From Misgurnus anguillicaudatus (taxonomy: Eukaryota > Chordata > Actinopteri > Cypriniformes > Cobitidae), in contig NC_073354.2 of NCBI RefSeq assembly GCF_027580225.2, positions 31,702,001 to 31,766,000 of the forward strand: DNA of 64,000 bases. The letters are read 5' to 3'. Numbering within the stretch: the stretch's first letter is position 1; every line of letters starts with the position of its first letter. The notes beneath the pieces were generated by a model. The model was not told the DNA's origin. It did not search any database and saw only the letters and a list, made by a program, of their open reading frames with translations. The position numbers and the translations under genes were made by a program. Below, in pieces: positions 1 to 10,917 of this stretch.

Positions 1-67
1 GTTTGGGATCGATGTTTTTAGAAAATTAGTACTTACGAAGAGAAATTACTCTTGTGACCTCCCTTGG

Positions 68-213
68 CCCTGCTGAAAAAACAGCATACCAGCAAGACCA
101 GTAAATGTTGTGTTTTGGTGCTTGTTTGCTGGTGACCACCAGCTAAACCAGCACCAAACCGGCATGGACCAGCATGGGAATAATGTTGGTCTATGCTGTT
201 TTTTCAGCAGGGG
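68..213. mobile_element. Palindromic MITE (GCTGAAAAAACAGCAT ends)
   Basis: The two ends are inverted copies of one another: CCCTGCTGAAAAAACAGCAT on the left and ATGCTGTTTTTTCAGCAGGG on the right. The interior is rich in GCTGG/CCAGC words. This organisation is typical of short non-autonomous DNA transposons common in cyprinids. No coding capacity. Confidence 0.75.
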
Positions 214-611
214 GGACAGTCCTAGTTTGTGTACTATAGTAAAAGTTGCATTTATAAAGCGCGCATACATAGATTTGATTGTAAAGTGTGCACATGCAAT
301 AATCCAATGCAAATTCCATGTGACATGGAAAATTGCTTAGCACCACGTCAGGGTTTGAGCAGATGTACGCACTTTTGCTTGTCCGATTGGCGGTATTTGG
401 AAATAAAAGCCATTCTTGCTGCTCAAAAATGATTTAAACATTGACATGTGCTCTTTTATATGTCAATTATGGACGAATATTGGTAGCAAATTTCAATATA
501 GAATGTAATATACAATATGGCAATGCAATATATAAAATGGCATTGCATTTCCCATGCTATATGTGCAATGTTTGGTGCAAAATTCAGATTCAATAATTTA
601 ATAATTTTGTA

Positions 612-1279
612 CACAACAAAAAATAATTTTCAAGAAAAAAATTCTTAGTATTTTTGTCTTCACTGTAAAAAAAATCACAGTAATTATGCAGCTGGTTGCC
701 AGTAGCTTACTGTAGAAGATAAAGGCTGAACGTTTTTTTAAATTCATTTAACTTTAAAAAAAACTGTTGCAAGTAAATAATATAAAAGTAAAATCTACAG
801 TAAGTTACTGGGAGCTAGTTGCCAGTAATACCAGTTTTACTGTAATTTCTACAGATTTTTACAGTGTTGTTTTCAGTAAAAATATCAAAGAATTCTTAAA
901 TTAAGATGCTTTTCTTGATGAGCAAAACGACCCAAAAAATATGTCTAGTTTTTAAACCAAAAATATCAAATTTAAATGATTTTGTGCATAAAACAAGCAA
1001 CAAAAAAATCTGGGGTAAGCAAAACAATCTTGAACATTTTTCATAAACACTTAATTCTAGAAAATTCAAAAAAAATGTGCTTACTCCATTGGCAGATTTT
1101 TTTGCTTGTTTTATGGACAAAATCACTTAAATTTTATATTTTTGGTCTAAAAACGAGACTTATTTTCTTGGTTCATTTTGCTCATCAAGAAAAAGCATCT
1201 TAATTTTAAGAATATTTAGATATTTTTACTGAAAACAAGACAAAAATACTAAGATTTTTTTATATATTTTTTTGCAGTG
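612..1279. mobile_element. Palindromic CACTA-like MITE, family A copy 1 (interrupted)
   Basis: The ends match CACTGCAAAAAA...TTTTTTGCAGTG (left end degraded). The interior is a long palindrome with the paired words GATGAGCAAAACGACCCA and its complement, and AATCTGCCAATGGGG-type words. TA lies on both sides, as expected for a short target duplication. It is split at 661-866 by a second MITE. Other copies: 7583-7746, 12287-12750 and 57363-57670. Confidence 0.75.
661..866. mobile_element. CACTA-like MITE, family B copy 1, nested in family A
   Basis: It starts CACTGTAAAAAAAATC and ends GATTTTTACAGTG, with paired interior words (GCTGGTTGCCAGTA and its complement). It splits the family A sequence GTCTT/GTTTTCAG exactly, leaving a TT duplication (659-660 and 867-868). 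The 2-bp duplication and CACTG/CAGTG ends fit CACTA (EnSpm) elements. Confidence 0.8.
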
Positions 1280-1377
1280 TACATTTGCAGTTACCAACAG
1301 TTCTATTTTAAATGCATTTTTAAGTTGTAAAATTAATTTAAATTGGAAATGTATTACCTGAACTGATTTAATGTGTT

Positions 1378-1592
1378 GGTAACACTATACAATAAGGTTC
1401 ATTAACATAATGTATTAACTAACATGAACAAACCATAAGCAATACATTTGTTACAATATGTATTAATCTTTGTTAATGTTAGTTAATAGAAATAAAGCTT
1501 TTAATTGTTTGTTCATGTTAGTTCACCGTGCATTAACTAACCTTAACAAGATTTTAATAAACTATTAGTAATTGTTAAAATTAAGATTTACA
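1378..1592. repeat. GGTAACACT-type repeat rich in TTAGTTAATG words
   Basis: It begins GGTAACACTATACAATAAGG and continues with repeated ATTAACTAACATGAACAAAC and GTTCATGTTAGTTCAC words in both orientations. A related, longer copy with both ends lies at 55012-55647. It is probably a non-autonomous DNA transposon inserted in the foldback element around it. Confidence 0.6.
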
Positions 1593-1926
1593 TAGCGTGC
1601 AATGGATGTAGCAAAATTTAATTGAAAATGCATTCCGAGTTGACCACACTCCCGACCTGTGAATCACTGCGTCAATTAATTTTTCAATCTCCATATACAT
1701 TTTAAAAAATTGTTTATCAGAAACGGCAAATATACAACATTATTAAATTATTGAATTTGAATTTTGCACCAAACATTGCACATATAGCATTGAAAATTAT
1801 AATTTAAATACAAAAATGAATTTCCATTTTATATATTGCATTGCCATATTGCATATTACATTCTAAATTGAAATTTGCTACAAATATGCTTCCATTGACA
1901 TATAAAAGAGCACCTGTCAATGTTTA

Positions 1927-2865
1927 CATTTTTTATTAAATTATGAATAAAAATAACCATTAAAGGTACCTTCATAATATCTGACGGGCATGATGGGAAA
2001 CACTTGATATCCTATTTTAAAACATTTTAGAGTTGTGGACTCATATGAGCCCCTGTGCCATGTCGAACATATCCCAAACCCACAATGCACAGCTCAGTTT
2101 TAGAGCACAGCTGTCCAGTTACCCAGCAGATGTTTGCCTCGAGAGACCCTGAAGCCAGTCAGCTAGAAAACTCTTAGCAGGTGTCTGCCCGAACCGCTAG
2201 GTTTGTGTATGAATGTGTGAGACCTGAGGAAAGATTTCGATAAAGGACATCATGCAGGGAGACGCATTACTCCTCATACACCCTCGTGGCAACTGTCACC
2301 CTTGTACTTACAGGGCGTAATGGCTGTAAACAGCTCATTGTTTACCTCTTTTGTTTTCGTGGCTGTAGCGTAACTACCTGTTTAATGTAAAATCTGGGAA
2401 TAGGCTTCATTGGGCACCCTCAGAGCCTGCTGAAAACCCATTTAAAATTTTTATGGAACTCATTTAAGAACGGCTCCTGCAGGCCATGGGCATCTTTGCA
2501 TGAAAACTACATCCAGCCATGTGACAGCAGGCTTCTGTCTTCTGTTAATTGATTTACAAGCAGTCTGAGCTGAATATATAAATATGTGCACATATATTTA
2601 CTTGACATTTGTACACATATTTCTTGCACAACCTCGTGTAAGACATCTATTAGTTGAATTTTTCATATTTATTGACCACCACTTTGGCATTTCTATTATA
2701 ATAATCAATGAAAATGGAAATTGTTTGCTTTTTACTCTTCGTTTACATGATTGTAGCTTGTAATGATATTTTTATAATTGATTTTGGTTTTGCTTTCTGG
2801 ACAAGTTAAGTCAATGCAATGAAATAATAAAAATAATTTGAATAGTAGTAAAATAAGCAAGTTTT
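1927..2865. other. Unassigned intergenic sequence
   Basis: I see no long open frame, inverted repeat, tandem repeat or recognised transposon terminus here. It may contain old single-copy sequence. Confidence 0.4.
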
Positions 2866-3020
2866 TATTTACATTTATGCATTTGGAAGACAATTTTATC
2901 CCAAGCAAAATAAAGTGCATTCACACTAGACATTTTTTATTAGTATGTGTTTTCACAAGGAATCAAACCCGTGACCTTTGGGTTGCTAACACAGTGCTCT
3001 ACCAATTTAGCTACCAGTTG
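2866..3020 (-). mobile_element. tRNA-derived SINE, minus strand
   Basis: On the minus strand it reads a tRNA-like head (TAGCTAAATTGGTAGAGCAC, then a B-box-like GGTTTGATTCC) followed by a diverged tail ending in TTCCAAATGCATAAATGTAAAT. The cyprinid consensus tail has GCTTTGGATAAAAGCGTCTGC here, and this copy is decayed. Better-preserved relatives are at 15091-15262 and 36802-36927. Confidence 0.7.
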
Positions 3021-3537
3021 AACCAGGTTTCAAATTTTGGTTTTGTTCTTATATGAAGGTCACATCAACCCTTGGGAAATATAGAATATATTCACTCTGA
3101 TAGTGCCAAAAACGTATCTAGATTCCCATTGGATTTCTTTAAAAGTTAGAGGAAGTAGGAAGACAATGTATCTCCCAGATTATAGTTACAAGATTTATTG
3201 TCATGCTCTGGATGGCTGAGATTGCATGGATGTGCTTGTGAATAAAAGACCATGGAGACATTTAGGGCTCGTACAGGGTGTAGAGTATATAATACCTTAA
3301 AGGTCATGTGTTGGAAATACCTCCTCTTGAACCGGTCAAAGTATGAATTCATGTAAGGAACATTGTTATCTGTGTGTGATGAGTTCACCGGTCAAATATA
3401 CCTGGATGAAACTGTTCATCTCATGGCACATGAAACATCTAAGAAGTATGAGCTGATTTTATTTCATGTGTACTCTAACTTATAGGAAGCACTTTATTTC
3501 AATAGTTCCACTTTAGATATTTAGAAATGGAAGTTGT

Positions 3538-3663
3538 TGTTTTCATGTTTAGCACTACGTTGTTTAAATAACAAATGCATTTGCACCCATGGACGTTCTG
3601 GTCTGAAAACGAGGTGTGTTCAGTCGCATGTTGGCGCGTTGCTATTTTGAGGCAACTACCATA
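3538..3663 (-). repeat. Fragment of Harbinger-like family M
   Basis: The reverse complement closely matches 29017-29147 in the full-length family M element, sharing ACGAGGTGTGTTCAG, TTGGCGCGTTGCTATTTTGA and TTTAAATA-CAAATGCATTTG. About 125 bp remain, without termini. Confidence 0.75.
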
Positions 3664-3754
3664 CACTCTTAAAAATTAGGAATTTGAACTGCAATGTCAA
3701 AAATGGATGATAAATGTCAATTTGCGTACTGCTAAAACATCAGATGTTGACTGA

Positions 3755-3815
3755 TGGCGTAGTTACAACGTCTACCGGTAGGGGCCTAACACAGACCCTT
3801 TGGGAACCTCCACAA
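3755..3815 (+). repeat. Short conserved dispersed repeat, copy 1
   Basis: The block runs from GGCGTAGTTACAACGTC through AGGGGCCTAACACAGACCC to TTTGGGAACCTCCACA. It is matched in reverse at 9505-9580 while the flanks do not match. It may be the surviving end of a larger transposon. Confidence 0.5.
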
Positions 3816-5040
3816 GAATCATATTTGATGTGTCATAAAGCAGAAAAAAAGAAAATATCACAGTATGTAAAAGAGAAAAACAGCGTTACTAAAACATCAA
3901 TGCTGTATTTTCCTTTTTTAATCAATCCACTGAATTGACTTGATTCAAGAAGGTTATGTATAATAAATGGAGTGCGGCCAAAACTCCTTTCTATCACATT
4001 AACATCGCAAGTTTTCATTCGTAATGTGGCCATGAAACATTTATCACATTTTCCTGCTTCACTTCAGTGGCTCGTCAAATGATACGGCTCATCTTTATCC
4101 GTATCTCTCACTACATTTCTCCTGTGAAAACGCGACAGAAAAGTAATATGGGCTGTGAGGCTGAGAATATATAATGTGTTAAGACCTCGGCAGAGCCCCC
4201 GCTGAGGCACGTCATGGGTTGCACTGCATATACACATACAGTAACATGCACACACACACACACACATCTATACACATCACTAAAGAATAAGTGTGGCATG
4301 TTATTGAATTTGAGCCCTTCCTTACATAGTCTAAAACAACAGTGAAATCCGCTTACTGCAATCTATGTGTGTAATGGATGGATCACATAATTCTACTTAA
4401 ATTACAAATTCTAGTTGTTAAGTCAAATTAAGTAACTGAATTGCAGAAGCACCCTCAATTAAATTCATAATAGTGCCTAAGTTTGATAAACACATAAAGC
4501 AAAGGAGGCATATATTCCCAGTTTAATTACTGTGCTATCACTGCAGGTGTCTATTAGAGGTCAGCCTGTTTCCAAACAAAATGTAGATTAATGAGACCTT
4601 TGTGTATAATTTTCAGCCTGCATGAAGTCCTCTGCAGCGCGTGGTGATGAAAACCAAGTGTTGGCTCTCGCTGCGTCTGTATTTTGATATGATTGCAGCA
4701 GGGTTCTCAGCGTGCTTGTTTAATTGATTGTCTTGTTTGAATTTTTTGGACAGCTGGAAGTCTTAAAAGCAATGAACTGTCTGTGTGCTGTGAGAAAACC
4801 ACCAACAAGACAATTTTTGTGTGCATGGGGTTATAAAGCTTATGTCATGTGGATAGTGCTAAAAATGTTACATTTTAGTATGATTCTTATGAATTAACCA
4901 TAACATAAAATAGTTTAAATATCCTGTGAGATCAAGCTGGAAACTTTGGTCTACCTGAAGGAAGAGATTGGCTGATACACATTAAAAAGGCATTAGGCCT
5001 GTAAGGATCTGCAATGTTTCCTGTATCAAATTTTGGATGT
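3816..5040. other. Unassigned intergenic sequence with a short (CA)n tract
   Basis: The only clear structure is an uninterrupted CA dinucleotide run at about 4249-4266. Open frames across it on the minus strand come from the CA tract (Cys/Val repeats) and are not genes. Confidence 0.5.
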
Positions 5041-5285
5041 ACAGTACAGTACTGTGCAAAAGTCTTAGGCCACCACCACCAGACTTGTTGTTTTAGAAGT
5101 TTTTAATGTCCATACATATTTATTTTTCAATTTATTTTATTAAGATACAAACAGAAAATACAGGAAAGATGTACAAAAAAAATTAAATTTTCAGGACTAA
5201 ATGTTTACTTTAGGCATCGTCTGTGTTTAATGTGACCTCTCTTTGCACTAATCACATCTTGAGCGTTTTTGAGCAGAATGAAGTA
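5041..5285. mobile_element. Terminal fragment of a TIR transposon (CTGTGCAAAAGTCTTAGGC)
   Basis: The sequence TACTGTGCAAAAGTCTTAGG at about 5050 resembles a terminus widespread in fish genomes, probably of a Tc1/mariner-like element. About 200 bp of AT-rich interior follow, and no opposite end was found. Confidence 0.5.
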
Positions 5286-5560
5286 AAAATGCAATTTTTT
5301 TTAAATTAGAAATTAGGATTTAATTTTATTTATGTTTAAGGAGATCCTGCAGTTTCATGCTATTGCGCAAGTGGAAGAGGAGTTTACCCTAAAAACTTGA
5401 CACATCAGTTTACATTTTTATACAGTTTTTACCGTAATACTATATACACATTTCCTGTATTTTCTGGATGTATTCTATTAAAGAGATTGAGAAATAATTA
5501 TATATGATCACTATAACATTGCAAAAACAACAAATCTAATTCTGGCATGGTGGCTTAACT

Positions 5561-7110
5561 GTGGGTTCACACCAGATGCGAGTTCCACGATTTGTGCAAG
5601 TAGATTACATACAAAGTCAATGCAAAGACGCGATCAGATGCGTCCTCGCGTGGGGCGGTGCGAATGACCCAATATGGGCAACGCGTTTGCCGCGAAAAAC
5701 ATGTGCTATTCGCTAATTCGCATGACACGAAGTTAAATCCCGCGAGTAATCTAGAGCGAGTAAAGTGATGCCCCGCGTTTGGTGTGTGCATAGCATTACA
5801 CCAGCCGTGGTAGAGGCATCAAGCCAGAGTGATTTCAATGTTAAGTCAATGTGAAGACGCGTTGACGCGCGTCTGGTCTCGCGGTGCAAATCAGGGCGGA
5901 ATCACTGCGCTAAGTGCATCATTCGCGCCGTGAGACTTCCAGATGTCTAGTTTGCGCGAATTGAGCGTCTGGTGCGGTATGCGCAAATGGTACTTTTTGT
6001 GAATTTTGCGTTTCACGCGAATTTGCATCTGACGTCCGAGTTGAACAATTTAAACTTTGGCGGATTTTCGCGCCAGTTTAACCAATCAGGAGCCTGCTTG
6101 CTGCTTGTTGTGGCGACAGCCCCGCCCGGAGTTACTCATTCAACATGAAGTAACGCTTGATATTGTCCGTGAGCAGTCACTCAGAGCTATATGACACAAG
6201 TTCTTATTTCTATAGAGACAGGAATAAAAGGGACCTCGCTTGGAAAAGTGTCAGTGAGGGCATTGGGCAACCTGGTAAGTTGTAAATACACATTTCATTT
6301 TGAGTCACGTGAGGTTTATCGACTCACGGCATTCCTGCCGTTTTTTTAACTATTTGCCCCCTATAGTAAAGGGCGATTTATAGTCGTGCGTAGGTTCTAC
6401 ACCGTACGCTATCCGTAGCCTGTGCGTAGCTCTGCGTGGCCTGACGCGCAACTCACAAAAAATTTAACAGCGCATCAGATCTACGCGGACCGCAAGCGCT
6501 GTGATTGGTCCACCAGAACCCCTTCCGTCAGGTAAAAAAAACTGCGTCATAGGTATTTCCGTGTGTGACGGTGAAAACAATGATGAGCCAAGGTGAGGAG
6601 AAATTTAAATCAAACTGCATCAAAAGTCACTGTTTATTTACTTCCATCATTGCTGGTCTTCTCAAATTATACATAACAAGTTGCTGTTTCTTCTTCGTTT
6701 GTGGGTTAACTTGCTAAGCTGCTTCTTCTTTCACGTTTGTGCTGCTACTGTGGTTACACGCGTGGCTACTGCCTACCAGCGGTCGCGCGTGTGTTTGCAC
6801 GTCGACGCGGACGACGACGCAAGAGTATAAATGAAAACCGACGCGGAACCTACGCCGTCGCTGCTACGCCGTAGGACCTACGCACGACTATAACGAGCCC
6901 TTAAGGTGACCAAATACAAATCGGTAATTCTCTCGATGAATGCACAATCAACATCACCCATCTTGCAAACAGACAACCGCATAGCACTTGCCCCTCCCAC
7001 AAGAAGCGGATTTCGCCTCTGACGCGCGAATGCATTCAATATGTTCAAACGGCAAACTAGATGCGGTAGACGCGATGTTGATGCCTCAAACACGGCTGGT
7101 ATAAACCCAC
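5561..7110. mobile_element. hAT-like TIR element, split by another insertion
   Basis: The ends are GTGGGTTCACACCAG and CTGGTATAAACCCAC, an imperfect inverted pair. The flanking 8-mers GCTTAACT and GCTAAGAC are a degraded possible target duplication. The interior is unusually CpG-rich (GCGCGTCTGG, CGCGAATT words), and one terminus-like stretch is repeated near 5800. It is interrupted at 6370-6901. No coding sequence. Confidence 0.65.
6370..6901. mobile_element. Harbinger-like MITE with TAA target duplication
   Basis: The left end AGGGCGATTTATAGTCGTGC pairs with the right end GCACGACTATAACGAGCCCT. TAA flanks both sides (6367-6369 and 6902-6904), the 3-bp TWA duplication expected for PIF/Harbinger. 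Interior CGACGCGG words recur. It is nested in the hAT-like element at 5561-7110. Confidence 0.75.
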
Positions 7111-7582
7111 GCTAAGACTTTTTCACAGTACTCTACATATCTTTTTAATTAAAGTGCATAGTGAGTTGACGTCCAGACCTTCCTGGTAAAATAAACGCTG
7201 AATAAATAAATATGGTTGGCTGCTTAACCTGTCAATCAGGCTTTTAGTCTAAATCCCGGGATACACTGCAAGATCATTGGCTGTCCCAGGCGAAAGATTG
7301 TCATCGTGAAACAATCGTCGCGATTTCATTGATCGAGGCTCTTCATCGGTGATCTTATGCCGTACAATGAGAGAGGTTCAAAGACGACTGTTTTCACCGG
7401 TCTTGCGTCCAAAGATAGCCTACGATAGTTTTCTGACAGTGTCAGAAATTCGGCATGATCATCGCACAGTGTGTTTGCTGCTAGAACTTGCGCGCCGGTA
7501 TGTGTTTACCACGAGCGCATGCTGGTAACGTTGCGCAACATGTGACGCTGCCGCCGAAGCTTCCGTGTCGTCATCGAAGAAT

Positions 7583-7746
7583 TAGCAGATTTTTTTGCTT
7601 GTTTTATGCACAAAATCACTTACATTTGATATTTTGGGTCTAAAAACTAGACTTATTTTTTTGGGCTGTTTTGCTCATCAAGAAAAAGCATCTTAATTTA
7701 AGAATTTTTAGATATTTTTCTTGATTTTTTTTTTTTTTTTGCAGTG
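7583..7746. mobile_element. Family A palindromic MITE, half copy
   Basis: It matches the right half of family A (AGCAGATTTTTTTGCTTG, then TGCTCATCAAGAAAAAGCAT, to the terminal GCAGTG). The left half is missing, replaced by unrelated CpG-containing sequence from about 7258 that also starts with ACACTGCAAGA. Confidence 0.7.
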
Positions 7747-7914
7747 TTGCATTTCTGTAAAAAGGTATCCGTATATTTGTAGATCAATGGTAGAGGCTGC
7801 AATCACTGTTCATGGGCACAGATTTTTCTTTCAGCTGATTTCAGTCATGCATTTGTCCTGCATTGTATCATGGGAAAAAGTGAGTTAGTGAGTGTATATT
7901 GGATGTACACTAAA

Positions 7915-8105
7915 AAATAAGAGTGCATTGTGGTGCCCTTGAGCAAGGCACCTTAACCCCAGTTGCTCCCTGGGTGCTGCAGGAATAACTGCCCATTGCT
8001 CCAGGTGTGTGTCTTCATAACTTGTTGTGAATATATGTTTTCTGCATTGTGTGTTGAGCCTATTGTCTAAAGACTTTAACCCAGTGGGGATAGACAATAA
8101 AGATA
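7915..8105 (+). repeat. SINE-like repeat with CCCTTGAGCAAGGCACC motif
   Basis: It contains GTGCCCTTGAGCAAGGCACC and CAGTTGCTCCCTGGGTGCTG, followed by GCCCATTGCTCCAGGTGTGT. This arrangement is found in many teleost SINE-like repeats. The 3' end reads GACAATAAAGATATTTGG. Confidence 0.5.
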
Positions 8106-8200
8106 TTTGGTAACACTTCAGAATACTGATCCATTATTAACCCCTTCAGACCTGATTTTTATTTTGATTGGTTGATCGGCATTTTTATTGGTTTAAACCA

Positions 8201-8441
8201 ACGCTAGCTTACGATAATTCGTACATGTTTTACGTATTACTAATTCGTATTAATTCATACGACCACATTCATAAGTTATGGTACAATTTGCCTTGACCCC
8301 TGTGACGTTGGGGTTAGGGGTTTGCTTTTGTTGTTTTCGTTGTTGTTTTTGAATCGTACGATTTTGCATAATTAACTTCGTATGAATTGATACGAATTAG
8401 CCAACTCGTAAAATATGTAAGATTTCAGGTGAGATCAGGTT
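8201..8441 (-). mobile_element. Foldback element Z1 (GATCTCA end, ACCAACGCTA end)
   Basis: The right end is GTGAGATCAGGTT and the left end ACGCTAGCTTACGA. The arms are built from CGTATTAATTCATACGA-type words and the centre carries GGGGTTAGGGGTT. The 10-bp GTTTAAACCA repeats directly on both sides (8191-8200 and 8442-8451). It is the same subfamily as 37042-37257, in the opposite orientation. Confidence 0.65.
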
Positions 8442-8451
8442 GTTTAAACCA

Positions 8452-9504
8452 CAAAACATGTGATGTCATTCCTGTGGACGCAGGGTCTGCAGGGGTTAAA
8501 ACATATTTTCAAATAAACAGAAAATTAAACTTTCTAAGGAAAAAGTGTGTGTCTACTTTTTATTAAATTTTAGAATCTGTTACAACCATTTTTGTCATTT
8601 TCTATACACATAAACACCTCCTAAGCAATATGTTTTATGTCAAGCACAGTTTCTGCGGTTTTGCAGTTTAGTTGTTTCATCAAAGCACAGCTGTGAATTG
8701 TAATCTGTGTGTATGTCTTAGGAAATAACACAGTGACGTATAGTCAACTGAGATCTTGCTGTTAAAAAGTTCTGCAAGTGAGACGTGATTTCAACTCACT
8801 ATTTTAGGGTCATTTCTCACCTGTTCCAGACTCCAGACAGACACTCGGCAAGCAATCTGATGTAATTTATGCTTTAACTTCCATAGACTATATATTTTCT
8901 GGCAATTTAAACATCCAGCGAGGAGTCTCTTCGGGATAAACCCTTGGTTTTTCATTACATTGGGTTTGATTTGGGATGTGTCATTTGTGTGACACATCCC
9001 CCATACGCCGAGCCAATATAACTCAGATCCACATAAACATAAAATTCTATTTCCCTCCTATGGACGTAAACATTTACGATACTGTGGATTACAGTATTAG
9101 TTTCCGAGGTTAGGACCCGCTGAGCCGAGCTTACGGTGCTATAGGGACGTACTGTAACTTTGTTGTAATGATAGCTATATATGAGACTCGTTCTCTGTGG
9201 AAGGCTGGAGAAAGTTGTGCAGACTCTTCTGTGTCTGTACTTTATGCTGGAGTTCATCTGTCACTGGATTTAAACAAACGTTCTTTTATTGGTATTATAA
9301 TGTCAGGCTGATAAATGGAAATAATGGTGCTTTCGAGTCCCACCAAGACAATTATAGCAGAGCAGCTAGTGTGTGTCTGAACTGTCGACCACGCATAATA
9401 TTTCACAGTCAGACAGGCCAAGTCATTGAAAAAGGCCAAAACTCAATATGATTGGACCCCAAATTTGGACACTTTAGATATAGCATGTTACAAAATATCA
9501 CTGT
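8452..9504. other. Unassigned intergenic sequence
   Basis: I see no supported gene or repeat boundary. Overlapping frames on both strands near 8955-9450 have no recognisable domain and cannot be separated from chance. Confidence 0.4.
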
Positions 9505-9580
9505 TTTCGTATGTGGAGGTTCCCAAAGGGTCTGTATTAGGCCCCTACGAGTTGATGCTGTAACTACGCTTATGGTGCTT
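9505..9580 (-). repeat. Short conserved dispersed repeat, copy 2
   Basis: On the minus strand it matches the block at 3755-3815 (AGGGGCCTAATACAGACCC, TTTGGGAACCTCCACA), with clearly lower similarity outside it. Confidence 0.5.
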
Positions 9581-10124
9581 TAAAAGCAAATGAGCTACTG
9601 CTCCTCACTCCCTTATCAAAAGTGAGCACTTTCAGTTAAAATAGATCTGATTCCTTTGATTACAGTCTTGAGGCAATCTCTTTATTGAGATCTGGTGGAC
9701 AGCATACAACTCACAGATGGCTGAAACTATGGTAATGCAGGACTGTCAGTCAGTGGATGTGGGAGGGACTTTATCAGTGTGACGTCACATTGATAAAAGA
9801 ATCAAAATGGCATGTCTAATGAGACTGCTTTGGTTTAATGAGGATTGAAAGGAAGGAGTGGGTGGATTTTTTTTTCATTGTAGAGTGGTTGTGTTCACAC
9901 ACTGCCAATGCACATTTGGGTGATTCTCATGAAATCCATGTCCAGCATAAGAATTTTTAAAAAGCTCTTGAAGCCATTTTTTTTTTGCACATATAAGATT
10001 AAGGTCTGAACTTACTGTAACCATTATTTTTAGAGGATTTAAAAATATTTCCCATATAATTATTTAGATTTTTTAGATTATCATTATCAAAAATTATCAT
10101 TAACGCAACATGATATTACATTAA

Positions 10125-10910
10125 CAACCTGATCTCACGAATTTCCGTGGCATAGTCACGGAATTTTGTGCTCATTTTTCCATGGCATTCTCACGGATCT
10201 CCGCATTTTTTCGTGGCCCTGCTACGGACTGTCTTTTTCCGTGGCATTCTCACGGATTGGTTACTCAACTGTTTTGTCCTATTTTCTTACCATTTTCGCT
10301 TCGGTTTAGGGTTAGATTTACATAAAATGACATAAACCCAACTCTAACCCCAACGCCAGGTGACAATTGTTTAAAGTTTAGAAAATATAAAAGAATAAAT
10401 CAGAAAAAATAGTATAGACCGTTTCAGCAGTAACAACATAAACAAGCGGCCGCACGTAACTTCAGGTAAACTCCGCAAAGAATAAATAACAACAAAGTTC
10501 TTTAAACGTAGTTTATTTATATAACAAGCAAAAAACAACTCATAGATTACCTAGGAAACCAAAACATTTGTTATTTTCGACGAGGCATTTGTTCAAGAGA
10601 TCAGTTTAGCAACTAGTCAGACCTTAAAAAAACGAAACCGGAAGTAAGGTTGGGATCCAGACGTGTATCACGTGCGTCCGATGAAACCGTCTATAAACCA
10701 ATATTTAAAGTGACATACTAATGCAAACACCAAATCTAACCCTAAACCGAAGCGAAAATGGTTTGAAAATAGGAAAAAGCAGTTGAGTAACCAATCCGTG
10801 AGAATGCCATGAAGGGGCCACGGAAAAATGCGGAGATCCGTGAGAATGCCACGGAAAAATGAGCACAAAATTCCGTGACTATCCCACAGAACTTTGTGAG
10901 ATCATGTTGC
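10125..10910. mobile_element. Foldback element Z2 with CCGTGGCATTCTCACGGA arms
   Basis: Termini are CAACCTGATCTCAC and GTGAGATCATGTTGC, flanked by ACATTAA on both sides (10118-10124 and 10911-10917). Both arms are built from repeats of TCCGTGGCATTCTCACGGA-like words. The centre holds CCATTTTCGCTTCGGTTTAG and GGGTTAGATTT. It is interrupted by a second element at 10413-10695. No coding capacity. Confidence 0.75.
10413..10695. mobile_element. TIR element family C copy 1 (TATAGACCGTTTCA ends), nested in Z2
   Basis: The ends TATAGACCGTTTCA and TGAAACCGTCTATA are inverted copies with one mismatch. The interior words GTAGTTTATTTATATAACAA and ACCTAGGAAACCAAAACATT are shared with the copy at 52008-52301. 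TA at the ends may be the target duplication. Confidence 0.8.
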
Positions 10911-10917
10911 ACATTAA

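Larger units (their letters stand above)
436..1926. mobile_element. Foldback element with long inverted arms, hosting nested MITEs
   Basis: The left arm (about 436-611) and right arm (about 1735-1926) are near-exact reverse complements. Both carry AACATTGACA, GTGCTCTTTTATATGTCAAT and TAGCAAATTTCAAT on one side and TGTGCAATGTTTGGTGCAAAATTCA further in. The arms enclose about 1.1 kb that includes later insertions. No transposase is visible, so the superfamily is unknown. Confidence 0.75.
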
